Source: CAZKFN01 sp964552035 (GTDB lineage: Bacteria > Bacteroidota > Bacteroidia > Flavobacteriales_E > Vicingaceae). Taken from it: a stretch of 50,468 nt of DNA. The DNA lies in NCBI GenBank assembly GCA_964552035.1, contig CAZKFN010000006.1, positions 1-50,468 of the forward strand, written 5' to 3'. The notes beneath the pieces were generated by a model that saw only the letters and a program-made list of their open reading frames with translations, made no database searches and was not told the origin of the DNA. Each line of letters begins with the position of its first letter. Position 1 is the stretch's first letter. The position numbers and the translations under genes were made by a program. This document shows positions 48,934 through 50,468 of the stretch, in pieces.

Positions 48934-50468
48934 TATATATATACTTTAAACCTTTGGTTTTATTCCAATAATCCATTTGTTCTTTAGAGGTCTTATCGTG
49001 AATAGAAATCGTTTTTTCAGGTAAACTTCTATAATTCTCAAAATGCAACTGTGGCTTATATGAATAATTTAGTTTAAATCGGTTATTATTAAGCATAGTA
49101 TTGCCTGAAAAACGTCCGCCTCTTTCGTGAGCTTCATGCTCTAATTCCTGTGAGTTAAATCCTCCATTTGTTCCTGCAACAAAAACTAACCGACCTTCAA
49201 AATATTGATGGGCATGTTTAAACTCGTGAGCCAAATCACTCATTGGAAACATCTTTTTAGACAAGTCAATGTTAATCTGTTTCATTTCCTTGCCTTTATA
49301 GGTTGTCATTCCCCTGAAATAGGTCATTCCTCCTGTTTTTCCGTCTCCTCCTTTACTTGGAAAGATAACATTAGAGTTGATATAATAGAGGTTTTCTTGG
49401 TCTGCTTCTAATGCATTTAATTCTTTATTAATTTGGTTGTAACTTTGAAGCTGCTGATTTAATTGTGTATATTCATCTGATGAGGCATCAAGCCCCTCCA
49501 TTTGTGTATTTAATTCGCCAATTCTCGTATTAACTTCACTTCGGTAATTTTTATAGCTTTTCATACCTTCTTCATCTCCGTCCACTTCATCACCCAATGG
49601 GTCATTAAACCAAATGGGATTGTTGTCCATAGAAACATAGGGACTTTGCCAAGGCATTTTAAATGCTTTTGGGTCGGGCGACCACCATTTTACTAACCGT
49701 GGGTCAAGTTCTCTAAAGAATGTAGTGTAATGATTTCCAGAGCCTTTTAATTCGTCTGTCTTTTCAGAACCTTGGTAGCCAAATCCATACCCCTTCTCCA
49801 ACCTCTTCGCCAGTGGCACGCTATGACTTTCAAAAATCTGAAAAACTTTTAAGTTTTGGAGTTTTATTATGCTTGTACCACCGTGAAAAATAAAAGTAAG
49901 GTTTAAAAGAATTTGGTTGTTCGTTGCTAGTGCTTGTAAATCACTTCCTTTTAAGGAGAACGTAACGACTTTATCATCTGCGGGGATAAGATTCCCTCCG
50001 TCGGGGTGAGAGGGGCTGCTTATAACTCCTAGTACACCCCCAATATGAGCAGTAACTTCTCTTTCGTGTGTACCCAACATACTCAATTCTATAACATAAT
50101 CTCCATCGCTTTCTAAACTGGGTATGATCTCCGAAAGATTAATATTCATGTTTAAATCAAAGTTTAAACCGCCGGTATGGTCTTCTATTTGCAATGCATC
50201 CACATAGTCTTGTCCGTATACATTTTGTGCGGTTTGGCAGTTAATTAAAACATTCAATCCCGGTTGTGGGTTTTGTATAATTGCTTCATAATTATTGCAC
50301 TTTGACAATAATCCACTATACAACAACTTATTTACATCTGCACTATAATCTATATTGGTATAATTTCCACTTCTGCTTTGAATTTCCATTCCGAAAGGGT
50401 AATAGTCGGTTCTGCTGGTGAGGTCGGCTTGGAAACTTAAAGTGGTATCCACATTATGTTGTCCACCT
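48917..50468 (-). CDS. RHS-core protein A with C-terminal HExxH domain, 5' end outside window
   Basis: The frame is open to the window edge (residues GGQHN precede a GTG at 50452), so this is probably the end of a longer RHS/YD-repeat protein. From 50452 there are 511 residues: TDYYPFGM (15-22), the same insert of about 190 residues as in copy B, then YGFGYQGSEKTDE (222-234), DPRLVKWWSPDP and NNPIWFNDPLGD (277-288). Next come a coiled-coil-prone linker (about 299-360) and a protease-like domain with H409-E-F-K-H413 and a possible third zinc ligand, Glu440, in EHEAHERG. The tip shares no clear sequence with that of copy B. A secreted or surface-exposed zinc-protease effector is the best reading. 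Confidence 0.82.
   Translation of the reverse strand, partial: GGQHNVDTTLSFQADLTSRTDYYPFGMEIQSRSGNYTNIDYSADVNKLLYSGLLSKCNNYEAIIQNPQPGLNVLINCQTAQNVYGQDYVDALQIEDHTGGLNFDLNMNINLSEIIPSLESDGDYVIELSMLGTHEREVTAHIGGVLGVISSPSHPDGGNLIPADDKVVTFSLKGSDLQALATNNQILLNLTFIFHGGTSIIKLQNLKVFQIFESHSVPLAKRLEKGYGFGYQGSEKTDELKGSGNHYTTFFRELDPRLVKWWSPDPKAFKMPWQSPYVSMDNNPIWFNDPLGDEVDGDEEGMKSYKNYRSEVNTRIGELNTQMEGLDASSDEYTQLNQQLQSYNQINKELNALEADQENLYYINSNVIFPSKGGDGKTGGMTYFRGMTTYKGKEMKQINIDLSKKMFPMSDLAHEFKHAHQYFEGRLVFVAGTNGGFNSQELEHEAHERGGRFSGNTMLNNNRFKLNYSYKPQLHFENYRSLPEKTISIHDKTSKEQMDYWNKTKGLKYIYNDPKK
49880..50437 (-). repeat. 558-bp direct repeat, copy A
   Basis: Partner of 47474-48031, offset by 2406 bases, one mismatch. 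In this copy the reading frame continues upstream past the repeat, so A is the likely original and B the added copy. Confidence 0.93.

Overview
The window is AT-rich DNA from a bacterium of the phylum Bacteroidota, most likely Flavobacteriales or a close relative. The support is: promoter elements of the Bacteroidota type (TAnnTTTG at -7) before many genes and few Shine-Dalgarno sites; families largely confined to this phylum (DUF4270 lipoprotein, IPExxxVDY protein, RemB-like gliding/outer-membrane proteins, a stand-alone starch-synthase N-domain protein beside panC); and the cytochrome oxidase gene order. No tRNA, rRNA, CRISPR array or transposase was found. There is one 10-N assembly gap, at 6237-6246 inside the 3' end of metG.

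Layout. 1-6.3 kb: end of a histidine kinase with its response regulator, a universal stress protein, a basic lipoprotein, a DMT transporter and metG. 6.3-13.9 kb (minus): a heavy-metal RND efflux locus with its own two-component system, ordered regulator, kinase, TolC-type channel, adaptor, pump; a promoter with helically phased repeats sits between kinase and channel genes. 14.2-17.3 kb (plus): a serine hydrolase, then a stress-type cluster of DUF4142 protein, a frameshifted cupredoxin lipoprotein and an ECF sigma factor. 17.3-22.5 kb (minus): polysaccharide deacetylase, radA, TPR protein, rfaE2-like nucleotidyltransferase, flippase-like membrane protein, panC. 22.8-26.8 kb (plus): truncated starch synthase-like protein, DUF4270 lipoprotein, glmS. 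26.8-31 kb: TM2 protein, superoxide dismutase (inverted repeat over its promoter), small lipoprotein, S41 protease, dCMP deaminase, purN. 31.2-38 kb (plus): acpP-fabF-rnc-IPExxxVDY-pyk, then an SLC13 transporter with cysQ, suggesting sulfate handling. 38-41.1 kb: two tandem RemB-like proteins. 41.2-45.1 kb: ctaB, two oxidase subunit III genes, subunit IV, SCO, DUF420.

The last 5.3 kb (45.1-50.5 kb, minus) is an accessory region and the most interesting part. After about 0.8 kb of non-coding, repeat-bearing sequence there are two tandem cassettes. Each has an RHS-core protein ending in a different C-terminal domain with an HExxH zinc-protease motif, followed at once by a different small lipoprotein. 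A block of 558 bp differs at one base between the two cassettes. It encodes an unusual domain of about 190 residues that splits the normally contiguous RHS core signature. The arrangement looks like a polymorphic toxin locus that grows by adding displaced C-terminal cassettes, with lipoproteins as candidate immunity proteins. That functional reading is inference; the duplication, domain motifs and gene order are seen directly.
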